This document shows, piece by piece, positions 63,923 to 64,000 of a stretch of 64,000 bases of DNA. Every line of letters starts with the position of its first letter. The first letter of the stretch is position 1. The stretch comes from Mycolicibacterium sp. (GTDB taxonomy: Bacteria; Actinomycetota; Actinomycetes; Mycobacteriales; Mycobacteriaceae). The notes beneath the pieces are model-generated. The model ran no database searches, was not told where the DNA came from, and worked only from the letters and a program-made list of their open reading frames with translations. Where the stretch lies: assembly GCA_020637165.1 (NCBI GenBank), contig JACJWN010000010.1, positions 152,259-216,258 on the forward strand. The letters are read 5' to 3'. A program made the translations under genes and the position numbers.

Positions 63923-64000
63923 ATGGCGAGCGGAAAGGCGGGGGCTGGCGGCGGACTGGCGAAGGTGCTCATGCCGGTCCCGGATCCGCACCCGGACGTC
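63923..64000 (+). CDS. Acyl-ACP thioesterase-like protein, first 26 codons (Rv0466-like)
   Basis: Only the N-terminus is in the window. The string LMPVPDPHPDV matches the start of Rv0466 (LMPVPDGHPDV in memory), a hotdog-fold thioesterase that lies between ramB and icl1 in M. tuberculosis. The ATG at 63923 is divergent from ramB across 60 bp; CATGAT 8 nt before it is a weak -10. Confidence 0.72.
   Translation, partial: MASGKAGAGGGLAKVLMPVPDPHPDV

Overview
This is a 64 kb high-GC window from a mycobacterial chromosome, most likely a non-tuberculous Mycobacterium (Mycolicibacterium-type); the species cannot be fixed from the sequence. The assignment rests on runs of genes in the order known from M. 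tuberculosis: purA, metZ, fgd1-pta-ackA, pknG-glnH-glnX, mutT3, lpqL, thiD-xthA-def-virR-sodC, pssA-psd-moeA2, groEL2, then Rv0457c-Rv0466 including lpdC and ramB. Locus-tag comparisons are from memory, not from a search. I see no tRNA, rRNA, CRISPR array, insertion sequence, prophage or attachment site. No gap between genes exceeds about 210 bp.

Layout. 1-13 kb: the 3' part of a cytochrome P450, an Rv0358-like protein, purA with a translationally coupled thioesterase, an MmpL/RND exporter, a stand-alone SMC/RecF-type ATPase, an ArsR regulator beside two DUF202 membrane proteins, metZ, a GNAT enzyme, an SDR/metallo-hydrolase pair and a lipoprotein. 13-22 kb: fgd1, pta and ackA (F420 reduction and acetyl-phosphate/acetate metabolism), then across a strong shared hairpin the opposing glnX-glnH-pknG operon, which senses extracellular Asp/Glu and controls glutamate metabolism. 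22-34 kb: mutT3, an SGNH hydrolase coupled to the lipoprotein peptidase lpqL, a flavin monooxygenase/small protein/permease operon, a DUF3516 helicase, a DUF4262 protein, and the tightly coupled def, xthA, thiD and alpha/beta-hydrolase genes. 34-49.7 kb: a DUF3263 regulator, virR, sodC, a YbdK-type ligase, a new lipoprotein and a Lon-N protein; then on the other strand a Cdc48-like AAA ATPase, pssA, psd, moeA2 and an SDR; then a HAD phosphatase, a helicase, a secreted PE-PPE-domain hydrolase and groEL2 behind two CIRCE operators. 49.7-64 kb: a large secreted hydrolase, small membrane proteins, an S9 peptidase, aldehyde dehydrogenase with its DUF779 partner, an Rv0461-type membrane protein with a large disordered extension, lpdC, ramB and the first codons of an Rv0466-type thioesterase.

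How genes work together. Translational coupling through 1-8 nt start/stop overlaps is pervasive. At about ten genes a TANNNT box lies 6-8 nt before the start codon, as expected for leaderless mRNAs. I found no clear-cut new defence or mobile system. The best second looks are short tandem repeats (in the purA and glnX leaders, the PE-PPE hydrolase signal peptide and the Cdc48-like linker), a probable CTG start for the DUF779 gene, the expanded Rv0461-like protein, and loss of expected residues in the MmpL exporter, the AAA D1 ATPase site and the RamB peptidase-like motif.
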